Shown one piece after another: positions 1 to 8,943 of a stretch of 45,317 nt of DNA. The DNA lies in contig JACMOT010000295.1 in NCBI GenBank assembly GCA_014377915.1, positions 1 to 45,317 on the forward strand, read 5' to 3'. Position numbers and translations under genes: made by a program. Position 1 is the first letter of the stretch. Each line of letters starts with the position of its first letter. This stretch comes from Tardiphaga sp. (lineage in GTDB: Bacteria; Pseudomonadota; Alphaproteobacteria; Rhizobiales; Xanthobacteraceae). The notes below the pieces were generated by a model. The model saw only the letters and a program-made list of their open reading frames with translations. It had not been told where the DNA came from and made no database searches.

Positions 1-15
1 CCGTTGCCTGATACG

Positions 16-87
16 GTCCCGGCTCCGCGGAGCGGCATGGCGGCGATGCAAGGGCATCGCCTGAGAATGCCGCACCGCGACCGGGAC
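16..87. repeat. Palindromic intergenic element, family A, copy 1
   Basis: The outer arms GTCCCGG (16-22) and CCGGGAC (81-87) are inverted repeats. Inside lie GCGGCAT and ATGCCGC, also inverted. The order and wording closely match a second copy near 17,633-17,682, which is shorter in the middle. The element lies just beyond the stop of the glutathione S-transferase gene, where it could fold in the transcript. That it is a genome-wide repeat is inferred from the two copies here. Confidence 0.7.
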
Positions 88-138
88 ACGAGTCCGATTT
101 CGTCTACCAGGGTCGGCCATCCGGCCGCTGCGATCTAC

Positions 139-750
139 CTACGCCTTTACAGAGTCTCGTTTACCGACCCTCGCAAACCAGGCCGCGATGTTGGCATTCG
201 CGGGATCCATCGGCTGCTCGACCTTGCCCGCGAAATCGAGCCAGCAATACAGCTTGATGTCCGCGAAGGTGAAACGGTCGCCGCAAATGAATTCCTTGCC
301 GGCGATCTGGCCGTCGAGCCAGCCCAGCCGGTCGGCAATGATCCGCTTTAGGCCGTCGGCGGCCTCCGGCACGCAGACGATCCGGCTTTCAAACCGTTTC
401 AGGCCCTTGCTGAAGCGATAGGCGTTGGCGATATGCTGGCAGATGTTGAGATCGATGCGCTGTCGCCACATCCGCGCCTCCGCGCGTTGCTCCGCCGTGG
501 TGCCGATCAGCGGCGGCGAGGGATGAAGCTCCTCGATATATTCGCAGATCGCCACCGTCTCCGAGATGTGGCTGCCATCGTCGAGCTGCAGCGTCGGCAT
601 CTGGCCGTGCGGATTGCGCGCCAGATGCGCCGGTTCGCGATTCTCGCCGGCGGCGAGATCAACGGTCTGGACCGGAACCGTCAGTCCCTTTTCGGCGAGA
701 AACATCCGGACCACGCGCGGATTGGGGCCGATCGAATCGTACAGTTGCAT
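139..750 (-). CDS. Glutathione S-transferase family protein
   Basis: A 203-residue cytosolic protein with the two-domain GST layout. The N-terminal thioredoxin-like domain (about 1-80) contains NPHGQMPTL with the cis-proline of the glutathione site, followed by the SETVAICEYIEE segment that binds the gamma-glutamyl part of glutathione. An all-helical C-terminal domain follows, with the fold motif GDRFTFADIK near residues 157-166. GSTs of this class conjugate or reduce electrophilic compounds, but the substrate cannot be read from the sequence. The ATG at 750 is preceded by a good GGGAGG ribosome site. The gene is divergent from the next one, with 166 bases between them. Confidence 0.9.
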   Translation of the reverse strand: MQLYDSIGPNPRVVRMFLAEKGLTVPVQTVDLAAGENREPAHLARNPHGQMPTLQLDDGSHISETVAICEYIEELHPSPPLIGTTAEQRAEARMWRQRIDLNICQHIANAYRFSKGLKRFESRIVCVPEAADGLKRIIADRLGWLDGQIAGKEFICGDRFTFADIKLYCWLDFAGKVEQPMDPANANIAAWFARVGKRDSVKA

Positions 751-916
751 GTCGCCTCCCGGGCTTGGTTGGTTTCCATTGAGGCGATCGCCGGTTGACG
801 GTCAAGGCGGAACTGGGGGTGGATAAAGCGTGAAATTTTCGTAACGGCGGCGGCCGGTAAGGATTTGGCAAGCAATTGAAAGTTACCAAAGTGTTCATCT
901 TTACCGGAGCATTGCC

Positions 917-1849
917 GTGACCGAGCCCAAGGCCGACCTGAACAGCGATCTTACCGCGAGCTCCGTCGAAGCCGGGTCGTCTGCTACACCAGCGACCGCG
1001 GCGGCCGCGACGGTCAGGATCGACGCGCCGAATCTGGCGCCGGAGCAGGACGATGCGTCGCAGGAAGTGCCCAAGCCGGAACCACGCAGATCGGAGCAGG
1101 CGAAGGCGCAGCCGTCGCATCCCGCGAGCAAGATCCTGATCATGTCGCCGCAGCGCGAGCGTAGCTGGGAGGACTTTGTCAATTCGGAGCCGCCGCCGGA
1201 GCCGGAATACGGCGCCGCTTCCGGCAAGCGCCGGGTGTCGATGGTCGCGGCGGTGGTCGCGCTGGCGGCGGCGACCGGCGCGGTCGGAGGATCGCTGGCG
1301 ACTGCCGGTATCGGTCATTGGTTCGGCAATGATGACGGCAAGGCCATGATTAGCCAGACTCATGCGCTTGAGGAATCGATCATGCGCATCGATGCCGACA
1401 TCGCCGCGCTGAAGATCGGTGCCGAGCGTCATATCAAACAGGCCGCCGCGCAGTCCGCCAAGACCGCCGAAAGGCTCGACCGGATCGAGAAAGCGCAGGT
1501 CGAACCGGCCGCCCGGCTCGCCAAGCTCAGCGAGACCGTCGAGAAGCTGCGCGTCCCGCCGGCCCCGGTTGCCGCGCCGGTGGCCTCGGTCGCCGCGAAG
1601 GAAATCACCGGCTCGATAACGCCGGCTCCGGTCCCGACGACGAAGCCGGAAATCGCTCGGCTGCCGACGCTGGATGGCTGGGTGCTGCTTAATGTCGCCG
1701 ATGGCGGTGCCACGATCGAAGGACGTCAGGGGATATTCGAGGTCTATGCCGGGGACCCGGTCCCGGGCCTTGGCCGCGTCGACGCGATCCGCAAGCAGGA
1801 TGGCCGCTGGACGGTGGTAACCAGCAAGGGCCTGATCGTCGCCCGCTGA
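917..1849 (+). CDS. Membrane-anchored protein of unknown function with coiled coil
   Basis: A 310-residue protein I cannot assign to a characterised family. Residues 1-110 are acidic, proline- and alanine-rich and probably disordered. One membrane segment spans about 112-135 (VSMVAAVVALAAATGAVGG and onward). A helical, probably coiled-coil region runs from about 150 to 215. A compact C-terminal domain (about 248-310) is rich in Gly and Trp and ends in WTVVTSKGLIVAR. The likely topology is a cytoplasmic N-terminus with the C-terminal domain in the periplasm. The start is GTG, chosen because GGAG lies seven bases upstream. The layout resembles envelope scaffold proteins, but function is unknown. 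Confidence 0.8.
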   Translation: MTEPKADLNSDLTASSVEAGSSATPATAAAATVRIDAPNLAPEQDDASQEVPKPEPRRSEQAKAQPSHPASKILIMSPQRERSWEDFVNSEPPPEPEYGAASGKRRVSMVAAVVALAAATGAVGGSLATAGIGHWFGNDDGKAMISQTHALEESIMRIDADIAALKIGAERHIKQAAAQSAKTAERLDRIEKAQVEPAARLAKLSETVEKLRVPPAPVAAPVASVAAKEITGSITPAPVPTTKPEIARLPTLDGWVLLNVADGGATIEGRQGIFEVYAGDPVPGLGRVDAIRKQDGRWTVVTSKGLIVAR

Positions 1850-1914
1850 GCGCCTCGCTGCGGATGCGGTGGCGTCGCGCTTCGGCTAATCTCCCGGTGT
1901 GAGGTGGCAAGCCA

Positions 1915-3468
1915 TTGTCGCTGATCCGGAGAATGCTTGTGCGATCCAGCTCTGTACTTGTCGCTGTACTATCCTGTTTGGCGCTGATGGCGTGGGCTCG
2001 GGCCGGCACCCTGCCGCCCGATCTGGCCGTCACCGATCCGATGGCCTTGCGCGAGCTGGATCTCGGCGCGGCTTCGGCGCCTCGCACATTCGGTCTCGGC
2101 GCCATGCTTGGCGACGGATCTTCCGTGCCTATTTCCAGCGATGCCCTGTTCAGACTCCCTGCGATGGGTCCGGTACGGCTGGCACTCGACGCGGAGTTCG
2201 CGCGCTACGTCGCCCGGCACATGGCGGAGTTACCGCTCGAAACCATTGGCGTCGGTCCGCCGCATGATTTTCAGCTGTTCGACGCGGCCCAGCTTGATTC
2301 AGGCCGCACGCGCTTCGTGCTGTCCGGCACCGTCAACCGGATGGACCGCGCCTATCTGGCGCCGGAGAGCTGCGGCGAGATCCGGCTGCTGTACCGGCTG
2401 ACGCGCAGTGACGGCATCGCGCCGTCGCGGCTGCCGATGACGCTCAACATGGTGTTGCGGGCGAAATCGCCGACCGACATCACCATCACCTGTGCGGAAA
2501 TCGCGCGGCGCTGGCTGGCGATGGCGGATTTTCGTCCAACCGGCGCTGAACTGGCGAGCCGGTTGCTGGCGTCCGACGGGCTGCTGGCCTCGGTCAGGCC
2601 CGATGCCATCGATCGCATCGAGACCAACCTGCAGATCGCCCATGCGCCGAAATCGGCGATCCGCGATTTCCGCACCGACTATCTGCAGAAGGTGTTTCGC
2701 TATGACGCGTCGGCGAAGCGCTTTGTCGAGGCGCCGCTGGAAAACCAGATCGATCGCGACCGGCTGCTCGTCGATGCCACGCTCGCAGGCGAATTTCGGG
2801 CGTGGCTGCTGGAGCCGGAACAGTTGATCGCGTTCGATCGCGGCACCGCGCTCATTCCCGAAAAATTCCTGGCTACGTCATCGGTCGCCGCGACGCCCGC
2901 CGGTCTGGCGCCGTCGAGACTGCAGCCGGCGTTCGGGCTGCTGCAATCCGACGGTGCCGACGGCCGGGCGGTGTTTGCCGATGATGAGGTGGTGACCGCG
3001 TTAAAGAACGCGGCGGATCGCGGCGTCATCTTGCAGAACATCCGATCCCCAGCCGGCTTTGCGCGACGGCTCAACGATATCAGCTGTGGCGGCTGTCATC
3101 AGATACGCGGCATCGGCGGATTTCATTTTCCGGGAGTGGACTGGCTGGCGGAAAAGCCGTCCAACGCAACCATCGTCCCGGCATCGCCGCATTTTGTCGG
3201 CGACCAGCCACGGCGCCAGGACATTCTGGCAGCACTGCGCGGCGGCAAGCCAGCGGACTTTTCACGCGGCTTCTCGGACCGGCCGCAGGCGCGCGGCAGC
3301 GACGTACTCGCCGGTAGCGAATATCTCGATGGCTGGGGAGCGACGTGCGCTTTGCCGGTCGCGCAGGCCGACGCGAGTTTTACGTCGTGGAGCTGCGCGG
3401 AACGGTTAAGCTGCCAGCCTGTCGGTTCGGGCCGGTCCTCGCGGATCGGCATGTGTTTCGTGAAGTGA
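1915..3468 (+). CDS. Exported protein with a single c-type haem motif
   Basis: A 517-residue protein with a typical signal peptide: basic start, hydrophobic core about 13-27, Ala-Arg-Ala before Gly31. Near residue 393 it has CGGCH, a CXXCH motif that covalently binds haem c after export, followed by a GIGGFHFPG stretch. The last 50 residues contain four further cysteines that could form disulfides. The first 380 residues match no domain I recognise. A periplasmic redox role is inference from the haem motif and signal peptide. The TTG start is favoured by GAGGTGG eight bases upstream; an ATG at 1933 is the alternative. It lies 18 bases before a small membrane-protein gene, probably in one transcript. 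Confidence 0.75.
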   Translation: MSLIRRMLVRSSSVLVAVLSCLALMAWARAGTLPPDLAVTDPMALRELDLGAASAPRTFGLGAMLGDGSSVPISSDALFRLPAMGPVRLALDAEFARYVARHMAELPLETIGVGPPHDFQLFDAAQLDSGRTRFVLSGTVNRMDRAYLAPESCGEIRLLYRLTRSDGIAPSRLPMTLNMVLRAKSPTDITITCAEIARRWLAMADFRPTGAELASRLLASDGLLASVRPDAIDRIETNLQIAHAPKSAIRDFRTDYLQKVFRYDASAKRFVEAPLENQIDRDRLLVDATLAGEFRAWLLEPEQLIAFDRGTALIPEKFLATSSVAATPAGLAPSRLQPAFGLLQSDGADGRAVFADDEVVTALKNAADRGVILQNIRSPAGFARRLNDISCGGCHQIRGIGGFHFPGVDWLAEKPSNATIVPASPHFVGDQPRRQDILAALRGGKPADFSRGFSDRPQARGSDVLAGSEYLDGWGATCALPVAQADASFTSWSCAERLSCQPVGSGRSSRIGMCFVK

Positions 3469-3486
3469 TGCCAGGGGATGAATAGG

Positions 3487-3645
3487 ATGAACGAGGCGGA
3501 AAAAGACCCCAAGCAGCTTGACCGGGTGATCGCGGAGAATGAAAATCAACGCCAGACCGGCAGCGACATCCGCGTCAGCCTATGGGCGATCGGGGCCGCG
3601 GTGCTGATTGGCTTCGGCGTGTTCGGCTGGCTGCTGTCGCGCTAA
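3487..3645 (+). CDS. Small single-pass membrane protein, 52 residues
   Basis: An ATG at 3487 opens a 52-residue frame. The first 30 residues are charged and polar (MNEAEKDPKQLDRVIAENEN and on). One hydrophobic helix follows at about 31-50 (SLWAIGAAVLIGFGVFGWLL), ending in Ser-Arg. The gene starts 18 bases after the haem protein gene, so translation within one transcript is likely. Its TAA stop lies inside the A-tract that is the U-tract of the opposite-strand terminator. Function is unknown; it could be a helper subunit of the haem protein. Confidence 0.6.
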   Translation: MNEAEKDPKQLDRVIAENENQRQTGSDIRVSLWAIGAAVLIGFGVFGWLLSR

Positions 3646-3688
3646 AAAAAATACGCCCTCATGCACGGGGTGACCGGCATGAGGGCGT
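3644..3688 (-). terminator. Intrinsic terminator of the fasciclin-domain gene
   Basis: Read on the minus strand, a perfect 12-bp stem (arms 3677-3688 and 3653-3664, 12-base loop) is followed by TATTTTTTT. This is a textbook Rho-independent terminator 27 bases past the stop of the fasciclin gene. On the plus strand the same hairpin follows the small membrane-protein gene and could serve there too, though without a U-tract. Confidence 0.9.
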
Positions 3689-3714
3689 GATCTCGGTCTG
3701 GTTTTAGGTAGCGT

Positions 3715-4278
3715 TTAGCCCGGCATCAGCACGGTGTTGACGACATGGATCACGCCGTTCGACTGGTTGACGTCGGAGATGGTCACCCGCGAGCTGCCGC
3801 CCTTGGCATCGACGATAAACACCTTGCCGCCGGTGCGCTTCACGGTGAGCTGTTCGCCTTCGACGGTGGTCAGCTTCTTGCCGTCGGTCAGATCGGCGGC
3901 TTCAAACTTGCCAGCCACCACATGATAGGTGAGGATCTTGGTCAGCGTGGCCTTGTTTTCCGGTTTTACGAGGGTCGCGACGGTGCCCTTCGGCAGCTTG
4001 CCGAACGCGGCGTTGGTCGGCGCGAACACGGTGAAAGGACCGGCGCTGGACAAGGTATCGACGAGGCCAGCGGCCTTCACGGCGGCGACCAGCGTGGTGT
4101 GATCCTTGGAGTTAACCGCGTTCTCGACAATGTTCTTCGACGGATACATCGGCGCTCCACCGACCATCACGGTGTTCTCGCCTTTCATCATCTTGGCGGA
4201 GGCGGGCTCCAGAAAGCTCGCCGAAATCATCAACGTGCTGAAAGCCGCGAAAGAAAGTAATGCAATGCGCTTGGACAT
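3715..4278 (-). CDS. Fasciclin (FAS1) domain exported protein
   Basis: A 187-residue protein with a signal peptide (hydrophobic about 5-22) and one FAS1 domain from about residue 48 to the end. Hallmarks are the H1 box GPFTVFAPTNAAFGKLP, then YHVVAGKF, and the C-terminal VNQSNGVIHVVNTVLMPG with the conserved H2 box. FAS1 proteins are extracytoplasmic adhesion or surface proteins; in rhizobia some affect symbiosis. The ATG at 4278 was chosen over one five codons upstream because GGAGAC lies six bases before it. A strong terminator follows, so the gene is probably monocistronic. Confidence 0.92.
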   Translation of the reverse strand: MSKRIALLSFAAFSTLMISASFLEPASAKMMKGENTVMVGGAPMYPSKNIVENAVNSKDHTTLVAAVKAAGLVDTLSSAGPFTVFAPTNAAFGKLPKGTVATLVKPENKATLTKILTYHVVAGKFEAADLTDGKKLTTVEGEQLTVKRTGGKVFIVDAKGGSSRVTISDVNQSNGVIHVVNTVLMPG

Positions 4279-4495
4279 TTGATCGTCTCCCAATCAATGG
4301 ACGCTACGCCCAGCGAGAATTCGCCGGCGTGGTGATCTGTGACGGTGCGAACCGGCAACTGCGTTTCGCTTCGTCAGGATCAGTTACGTCGCTTTAGAAA
4401 TCGGGTTTCAGATCGATTCTTGATGGTATCTGACGAGGCCGCCAGTCCGGGTCTTCACGCAGCCAAGCCACTGCCGTCCCGGACTGACACAGCCT

Positions 4496-5701
4496 TCATG
4501 CAACTGCGCCCGAGGCCCGCAACGCTGCAATAGCCGCATCGTCGAAGCCCGCATCGCGCAAAATCTCGTCGCTATGCTGGCCGATCTCGGGCGGCAGCCG
4601 CGGCTTCTTCTTCGGACTGCCGTCGATCCAGATCGGGCTGTTGATGGTCATGATGTCGGAGTCCTCGAACTTCACCAGCACATCATTGTCGATCATCTGC
4701 TGATCGCCAGGAATATCATCGAGAATGCCGACATAGCCGAACACCAGTCCGCTGCCATCGAGCCGCGATCGCCAGTCGGCGAAATCGCGTTTGCCGAAGG
4801 CTTCGTCCAGAATCTGGATCAGTTCGATCGAGCGTGCGTGGCGATCCGCTCTGGTGGCGAAACGAGGGTCATTGCTGAGATCCTCGCGTTCAATGCAGCG
4901 TGCCAGCGCTGGCCATTGCTTGTCTTCGTTCAATAGCGACAGCATGATCCAGCGACCGTCGCTGCATCTGTAGTGATTGGTGCAGGCGTTCAGCGCGCGC
5001 TCGCGGGGGCGGCGCTTCTCGAAGGTGGCGCCGCATAGTTTTGCCTGCGCGAGCACGCTGCTGGACCAGACGCCGTTGGCCATCAGATTGGATTTGACCT
5101 GGCTGCCGCGGCCGGTGCGCTCGCGCTTGTAGAGCGCGGCCGAGATCGCGCCGAACAGCGCCATGGCGCAGGGATGGTCGCCCATGCCGGCCACCGAGCG
5201 TGCCGGCGTGGTGTCTTCATCGGCACGGACCAGATCCATCATGCCGGAGCGCGCCCACCAGGCGGTGCTGTCGAAGCCGGGTTTGTCGGCCTCGGCGCCC
5301 TTGTCGCCATAGCCGGTGAAGCAGGCATAAATCAGCCGATCGTTGAGCGGCGCCAGGTCCGTGTAGGCCATCTTTAGCCGCTTGCGCACCGGCGGCGGAA
5401 AATTGGTGATGAAGACGTCGGCCTCGGCGACGAGCTTGTACAGCACCGCCTGTCCCTCCGGCTTGGCGAGATCGAGCGCCAGGCTCTTCTTGTTGCGGCT
5501 CTCCATCATCCACGCATAATTGTGTTCGCTCTGCGGATAGCCGGGCAAGTTGCGTAGATTGCGGTAGGGATCGCCCGCGCCAGGTGGTTCGATCTTGATG
5601 ACGTCGGCGCCGAAATCGGACAGCACGGTTGCGGCGGCGGGGGCTGCGATGAAACTCGCGCAATCCAGAACCTTGAGGCCTTTGAAGATGGCGTCTTCCA
5701 T
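4496..5701 (-). CDS. CaiB/BaiF family (class III) CoA-transferase
   Basis: A 401-residue enzyme of the formyl-CoA transferase family, which moves CoA between carboxylic acids through an aspartyl intermediate. It has the N-terminal signature LKVLDCASFIAAPAAA, then DFGADVIKIEPPGAGDPYR and the NKKSLALDL stretch. The likely catalytic Asp is in SVAGMGDHP (near residue 174). Length is normal for the family. A GGGAGCGACGT ribosome site precedes the ATG. It lies 136 bases downstream of putA on the same strand. The acyl acceptor is unknown: succinyl-, formyl- and branched-acyl-CoA transferases all share these features. Confidence 0.9.
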   Translation of the reverse strand: MEDAIFKGLKVLDCASFIAAPAAATVLSDFGADVIKIEPPGAGDPYRNLRNLPGYPQSEHNYAWMMESRNKKSLALDLAKPEGQAVLYKLVAEADVFITNFPPPVRKRLKMAYTDLAPLNDRLIYACFTGYGDKGAEADKPGFDSTAWWARSGMMDLVRADEDTTPARSVAGMGDHPCAMALFGAISAALYKRERTGRGSQVKSNLMANGVWSSSVLAQAKLCGATFEKRRPRERALNACTNHYRCSDGRWIMLSLLNEDKQWPALARCIEREDLSNDPRFATRADRHARSIELIQILDEAFGKRDFADWRSRLDGSGLVFGYVGILDDIPGDQQMIDNDVLVKFEDSDIMTINSPIWIDGSPKKKPRLPPEIGQHSDEILRDAGFDDAAIAALRASGAVA

Positions 5702-5837
5702 ACGTCGCTCCCGTCAATTTTGTTGTTTTTGCCGCATATCGGAATTAGTCGCGTGGTCAGCGATGGTGGATTCCGCGGCGGCATTTGACCCATGTTGACG
5801 GGGCGATGCAACGGGTGAACCGGAATGGCAGGCCGGC

Positions 5838-8800
5838 CTAATCCCTGTCCGAGAGCAGCGCCGCATTGCCCCCGGCGGCGGCGGTATTGATGCTGATGGT
5901 TTGCTCGGTGGCAAAGCGCGCGAGATAATGCGGGCCGCCGGCTTTCGGGCCGGTGCCGGACAGGCCGAATCCGCCGAACGGCTGCGTGCCGACCACCGCG
6001 CCAATCATGTTGCGGTTGACGTAGACATTGCCGATCGGCAGCCGCTCGATCACGCGCCCTATCATATCATCGATACGCGAGTGAATGCCGAGCGTCAGCC
6101 CGAAGCCGCTGCGTGCAATCGATCGCAGTACGTCATCCAGCCGCGCGGCGGGAAAGCGCACGATGTGCAGGATCGGCCCGAACACTTCTTCGGTGAGCTC
6201 AGCCGCGTCGGTCAGCTCGAAGATATGCGGCGCGACGAAGTGACCTTTGGTAGGCGCAATGCCGGCGAGATGCACCCGCGACACCCTGGTCATTCGCGCA
6301 ATATGTGCGTCGAGTTTCTGCTTCGCTTCCGCGTCGATTACCGGGCCGATATCGGTGGCGGGATCGCTGACGTCGCCCAGTTGGAGTTCGCGCGCGGCGC
6401 CGACAATCATCTCGATCATTCGGTCGGCGACATCATCCTGCACGAACAGCAGTCGCAGCGCCGAGCAGCGCTGCCCGGCGGAGCGGAATGCCGAGGTCAC
6501 CACGTCGTCGGTCACCTGTTCCGGCAGCGCGGTGGCGTCGACGATCATCGCGTTGATGCCGCCGGTTTCCGCGATTAGCGGCACGATCGGCCCGTCCTTG
6601 GCTGCCAGCGCGCGGTTGATCGAGCGCGCTACCTCGAACGACCCGGTGAACACGACCCCGGCAATGTCGGGATCGGCGACCAGCGCCGCGCCGATCTTCC
6701 CGTCGCCCAGCACCAGTTGCAGCGCCGCGAAAGGCACCCCGGCGTCATGCAGCAGCCGGACCGCTTCGGCCGCGATCCGAGGCGTCTGCTCCGCCGGCTT
6801 GGCGATCACGGCATTGCCGGCCATCAGCGCGGCGGCGACCTGGCCAAGGAAGATCGCGAGTGGAAAATTCCATGGCGAGATCGCCACGAACACGCCGCGA
6901 CCGCGCCATCGCAAGACGTTGCTCTCGCCGGTTGGTCCCGGCATCGCCGTTCCCTCGTCGAATAACTCGCGGCCCTGCGCGGCGTAATAGCGGCAGAAAT
7001 CAATGGCTTCGCGGACTTCCGACAGCGCGTCGTCCAGCGTCTTGCCGCCCTCGTCTTGCAACCGTGCGATGAAAGTCGCGCGACGCAGCTCGAGCAGCTC
7101 TGCGGCGCGTTCGAGCATGGCGGCACGCCGCTGGCCGGGGACGCCGTTCCACGCGGCAAAGCCTGCGCTGGCGGCATGCGCGGCCGCCGCCGCGGATTCC
7201 GATGTTGCGTCGGCAACGTCGATTTTATCGATGCGGGACGCGGCCACCTCCGCCAGCAGCGCGTCGAGCGCGGCGCGTTCACCGAATTCGATGCCGCGGG
7301 AGTTGCGGCGTGCCGGCTGGTATAGATCGTGTGGTCTCGGAATTCTGGGGTGACGCGCCCGGTCGGCCGCTCCGATCACCTCCGCCGGCCGCGCCAGCAA
7401 TGTGGTCATGGGCACGGACGCATCGGCGGCGATCGCCACGAAGGAGGAGTTCGCGCCATTCTCTAGCAGGCGGCGTACCAGATAGGCCAGCAGATCGCGG
7501 TGGCTGCCGACCGGCGCATAGGTGCGATAGGTCGCTTCCGGATAATCGGCGACCAGCCGCGCATAGAGCGCGTCGCCCATGCCGTGCAGGCGCTGGAATT
7601 CATAACCGCCGCTGCCGCCGGCCAGTTCGAGAACGGTCGCCACCGTCAGCGCATTATGGGTGGCAAATTGCGGGAATAATCGCGGTCGCAGTGCCAGCAG
7701 TTTCCGCGCGCAGGCGATATAATTCAGGTCGGTCATGGCCTTGCGGGTGAACACGGGATAGTCGTCGAGGCCGCGTTGCTGCGCGCGCTTGATCTCGCTG
7801 TCCCAATAGGCGCCTTTCACCAGCCGCACCATCAGGCGTCGCTTCAGTCGATAAGCGATGTCATCGACATGGTCGATCACCGCCGCTGCGCGTTTCTGGT
7901 AAGCTTGGATCGCAAGGCCGAAGCCGTCCCAGCCGGCCAGCGACGGATCGCTGACCGCGGCGGCGATCACCTCGAGCGATAGTTCAAGCCGATCAGTCTC
8001 TTCGGCATCGACGGTAAAATTCAGATCGAACGCCTTGGCCTGACGCGCCAGCGCGATCACCCGCGGTACCAGTTCGCGTGCCCCCCGCGCGCGATTGACG
8101 GCCTCGAAGCGTGGATGCAGCGCCGAGAGCTTGACCGAGATGCCGGGGCGATCTGGCAGCGGATTGTGATCGGCGGTACGGCCGATGGCATCGATCGCCG
8201 CGGCGTAGGAATCGAAATAGCGCTGTGCGTCGTTCCGGCTACGCGCGCCTTCGCCGAGCATGTCGAAGGAGTAGCGCGGCGGGCGATCGGTCTGCGAATT
8301 GGCGCGACCGAGCGCGGCGTCGATGGTTTCGCCGAGAACAAAATGACTGCCCATCAGCCGCATCGCCTGCCGCGTGGCGGCGCGCACCGCGGGTACGCCG
8401 AGACGCTTCGCCAGACGGCCCAACGTGCCCTGCGCCGTCTCGCCGGGCTGGATCACCCGCGCCGACAGGCCGAGTGCCCAGGTCGAGGCATTGACCAGAA
8501 AGGCGCTGGATTTCGTCTCATGGTGGAGGAAGTCGCCCTGACCGAGCCGGTCCTCGATAAAGGCATCCGCGGTGCGGGCATCCGGCACGCGCAGCAACGC
8601 CTCGGCGAGTACCATCAGCGCCAGTCCCTCCTGCGTCGACAGCGCGAATTCCCGCAACATGTCCTCGACACCGCCGAAGCGATGATCACGGACGCGAATG
8701 GCCTCGATCAGCCGGATCGCGGTGCGGTCGATTCTCGCGTCCTGCGCCGTTGCGAGCGACGCGTTGGCGAGCAGTCGACCGGCGATGACTTCGTCGGCAG

Positions 8801-8855
8801 CCGCGTAGGGGGCCGCGAATAACGGAAGATGCGTGTAATCTGAATGCGTTGGCAT
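5838..8855 (-). CDS. putA: Bifunctional proline dehydrogenase / glutamate-semialdehyde dehydrogenase PutA
   Basis: Oxidises proline to glutamate in two steps. At about 1,005 residues it is the minimal PutA type, without the N-terminal ribbon-helix-helix DNA-binding domain of enteric PutA, so it should not repress its own gene. The proline dehydrogenase barrel (about 45-485) shows MVRLVKGAYWDSEIK and the proline-binding RRLLENGANSSF. The aldehyde dehydrogenase half (about 515-1000) has SPWNFPLA, FTGSFEVAR and the catalytic Cys in SAGQRCSALR (about residue 797). The ATG at 8855 is given as start; a GTG at 8870 is possible and neither has a strong ribosome site. It is divergent from the next gene. 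Confidence 0.97.
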   Translation of the reverse strand: MPTHSDYTHLPLFAAPYAAADEVIAGRLLANASLATAQDARIDRTAIRLIEAIRVRDHRFGGVEDMLREFALSTQEGLALMVLAEALLRVPDARTADAFIEDRLGQGDFLHHETKSSAFLVNASTWALGLSARVIQPGETAQGTLGRLAKRLGVPAVRAATRQAMRLMGSHFVLGETIDAALGRANSQTDRPPRYSFDMLGEGARSRNDAQRYFDSYAAAIDAIGRTADHNPLPDRPGISVKLSALHPRFEAVNRARGARELVPRVIALARQAKAFDLNFTVDAEETDRLELSLEVIAAAVSDPSLAGWDGFGLAIQAYQKRAAAVIDHVDDIAYRLKRRLMVRLVKGAYWDSEIKRAQQRGLDDYPVFTRKAMTDLNYIACARKLLALRPRLFPQFATHNALTVATVLELAGGSGGYEFQRLHGMGDALYARLVADYPEATYRTYAPVGSHRDLLAYLVRRLLENGANSSFVAIAADASVPMTTLLARPAEVIGAADRARHPRIPRPHDLYQPARRNSRGIEFGERAALDALLAEVAASRIDKIDVADATSESAAAAAHAASAGFAAWNGVPGQRRAAMLERAAELLELRRATFIARLQDEGGKTLDDALSEVREAIDFCRYYAAQGRELFDEGTAMPGPTGESNVLRWRGRGVFVAISPWNFPLAIFLGQVAAALMAGNAVIAKPAEQTPRIAAEAVRLLHDAGVPFAALQLVLGDGKIGAALVADPDIAGVVFTGSFEVARSINRALAAKDGPIVPLIAETGGINAMIVDATALPEQVTDDVVTSAFRSAGQRCSALRLLFVQDDVADRMIEMIVGAARELQLGDVSDPATDIGPVIDAEAKQKLDAHIARMTRVSRVHLAGIAPTKGHFVAPHIFELTDAAELTEEVFGPILHIVRFPAARLDDVLRSIARSGFGLTLGIHSRIDDMIGRVIERLPIGNVYVNRNMIGAVVGTQPFGGFGLSGTGPKAGGPHYLARFATEQTISINTAAAGGNAALLSDRD

Positions 8856-8943
8856 GGCCGGATAACCCACGGTTCAGCTCGATCTGACCTTGGCATGATA
8901 AAGCGGCTGCGGTAGTTTTCGGCACAATTTGTTGGAGTGGATC

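Noticed and set aside
4294..4440. Possible general-stress (EcfG) promoter before the fasciclin gene
   Set aside because: The best match (GAAAC then CGTA) differs from GGAAC/CGTT in both boxes, so it is not better than chance.
4444..4485. Hairpin AGTCCGGG...CCCGGACT past the first CoA-transferase gene, considered as a terminator
   Set aside because: Only eight base pairs with a 26-base loop and no U-tract on the relevant strand.
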